Shown here: positions 62,851 to 64,000 of the stretch, one piece after another
Layout: each line of letters opens with the position of its first letter
Position numbering within the stretch: position 1 is the stretch's first letter
Assembly: GCF_020740795.1 (NCBI RefSeq)
Contig: NC_067290.1
Coordinates: 15,544,001-15,608,000 of the forward strand
Direction: 5' to 3'
Origin: Apus apus
Taxonomy: Eukaryota; Chordata; Aves; Apodiformes; Apodidae
DNA length: 64,000 nucleotides
The notes under the pieces: generated by a model
Seen by the model: the letters and a program-made list of their open reading frames with translations, nothing else
Databases searched by the model: none
Told to the model about the DNA's origin: nothing
Program-made: the position numbers and the translations under genes

Positions 62851-64000
62851 AAATTAAATCAGCTCCCGTGATGGTTTCAGCATCAAAAGCATTGTAAGGG
62901 CTCTTCTTGCTGTCAGTGGGTTAAAGGTTTTCTCTGAACTAGTGTTTTCGGTGCAAGACACATAATGAGCCTGGCACCGTGCAAGTCTGTCACAGCTCAT
63001 TCGGTCTCTGCAATAAAGCAGAGCTGCTTCAACAGTCCCCAATACAACAGTTTTCCATTTGAAAATGATGTTAACAGCACATCGAAACTGGAAGTGGGGA
63101 AATGGCAAGATTTTAAGGCAACTTATATTGGAAAAGCACAAGAATTTTCATAGGTCAAAGGGGAACATCTCACTGTGGCTTTTGTTTTGAAATTATTTTG
63201 GAAAGTATAGAAAATAGTGAACAGTAACTCAAGTCAAAAGCTGGGAAAGGTGCTTTTTGTTGTTTGTTTGTTTTTTTTTTTAAATCATTCAGTGTTTTAG
63301 TGGCTTCTACTGTGTTTTCCAGACTCCCCTGCAGCAACCTAGCTAGAATAGTCATCTTCCCCTGCAGGCAGCCTATAGGGCTCAAGGAACACTTGATATC
63401 TCTGAACTCGATTTTGCAGGGTGGACACAGCAGGCAAAGTGCCACTTAATTAGGTTAATATTGCTGAGGTCACAGCTCCTGACTTAAGCAGCCAGGGCAA
63501 CTGAGCAGCAGGGCTGGGGCTCAAAGAAGGCTCCTGGTTTGGGAGACCCATCTTAGAGGAAAACTTAACTCATCTGACATCTTGGAGAGGTTCTAAGCAT
63601 GCTTATCACCCCCACGTCTGGAAGTGTGAAGTGTCCTGAAGTGTGGCTGGTCAGGCAGAACTGTTACGAGCTTCTCCAAGGAGAGTGAAAGTTGCTCCCA
63701 AGGGAGCAAAAGATGTCCTGTGAAGCACTGAGCTTTCACACTTCATCTGTGCTAGCTCTGTTGAATATCCCCAGGTGTGCTAATAAGAGCATTAATGTGT
63801 TGTCAATTTTACTAGACCTTTGGAAGAAAATTATGGAAACCAAACGTATCACTTAGGATTCCTGTGAGAGCTATTATTAAACCAGCTCAGTGCTTTTTTT
63901 CCCCGAGACCATAAGCTCAGTTGACTTTTCTATTCTAATTCAAGTGGGAAAGAAAGATGGCATTGTGTGGCCTTCAGACTCTCTTCTATTTGTATATGTG
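62851..64000. other. Region downstream of NOL8
   Basis: Unique-looking DNA, less AT-rich than the introns, with no convincing exon. It has an AATAAA at 63012-63017 and a T-rich run at about 63256-63282. Small frames on both strands lack recognisable homology. Confidence 0.5.

Overview
The window is a piece of a vertebrate chromosome, almost certainly from a bird. The evidence is split genes with GT-AG introns, AT-rich introns, several CR1 LINE 3' ends of the avian type, avian-looking LTR fragments, and proteins that read as avian forms of known genes. The locus is the one called 9q22.31 in human (ECM2-ASPN-OMD-OGN / CENPP / NOL8), shown here in the reverse of its usual human orientation. I worked from sequence and remembered family knowledge only; no alignment was run.

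Layout. 290-3298 (+): last three coding exons of asporin (ASPN); the 5' part lies to the left of the window. 18777-21502 (+): osteomodulin (OMD), two coding exons, complete CDS of about 417 residues. 28243-36831 (+): osteoglycin/mimecan (OGN), six coding exons, complete CDS of about 293 residues. These are three small leucine-rich proteoglycans (SLRPs) of the extracellular matrix. 44781-48206 (-): four coding exons of the centromere protein CENPP, giving its first 157 residues. No further CENPP exon was found to the left, so the three SLRP genes appear to lie inside a long CENPP intron on the opposite strand. 50.15-51.06 kb: a CpG island that looks like a bidirectional promoter for CENPP (leftward) and NOL8 (rightward). 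51129-62148 (+): complete NOL8 (nucleolar protein 8), 16 coding exons whose lengths add to 3609 nt, an open frame of 1203 codons including stop. 62.2-62.85 kb: an LTR-like element and a CR1 fragment immediately downstream of NOL8.

The most unusual signal is the fifth NOL8 coding intron (53884-54200). It starts with ATATCCTTTT, ends with AC and carries TTCCTTAAC just upstream of the acceptor, which is the signature of a U12-type AT-AC intron. The reading frame and protein homology fit only with these borders. Other points are a poly(A) hexamer that overlaps the NOL8 stop codon, a 67-bp element with perfect 14-bp terminal inverted repeats near 44.6 kb, and a G-rich tandem repeat in the shared promoter.

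The rest is intergenic or intronic AT-rich DNA with CR1 and LTR remnants and simple repeats. I found no bacterial-type features, CRISPR arrays, rRNA or tRNA genes, and no clear undescribed gene system.
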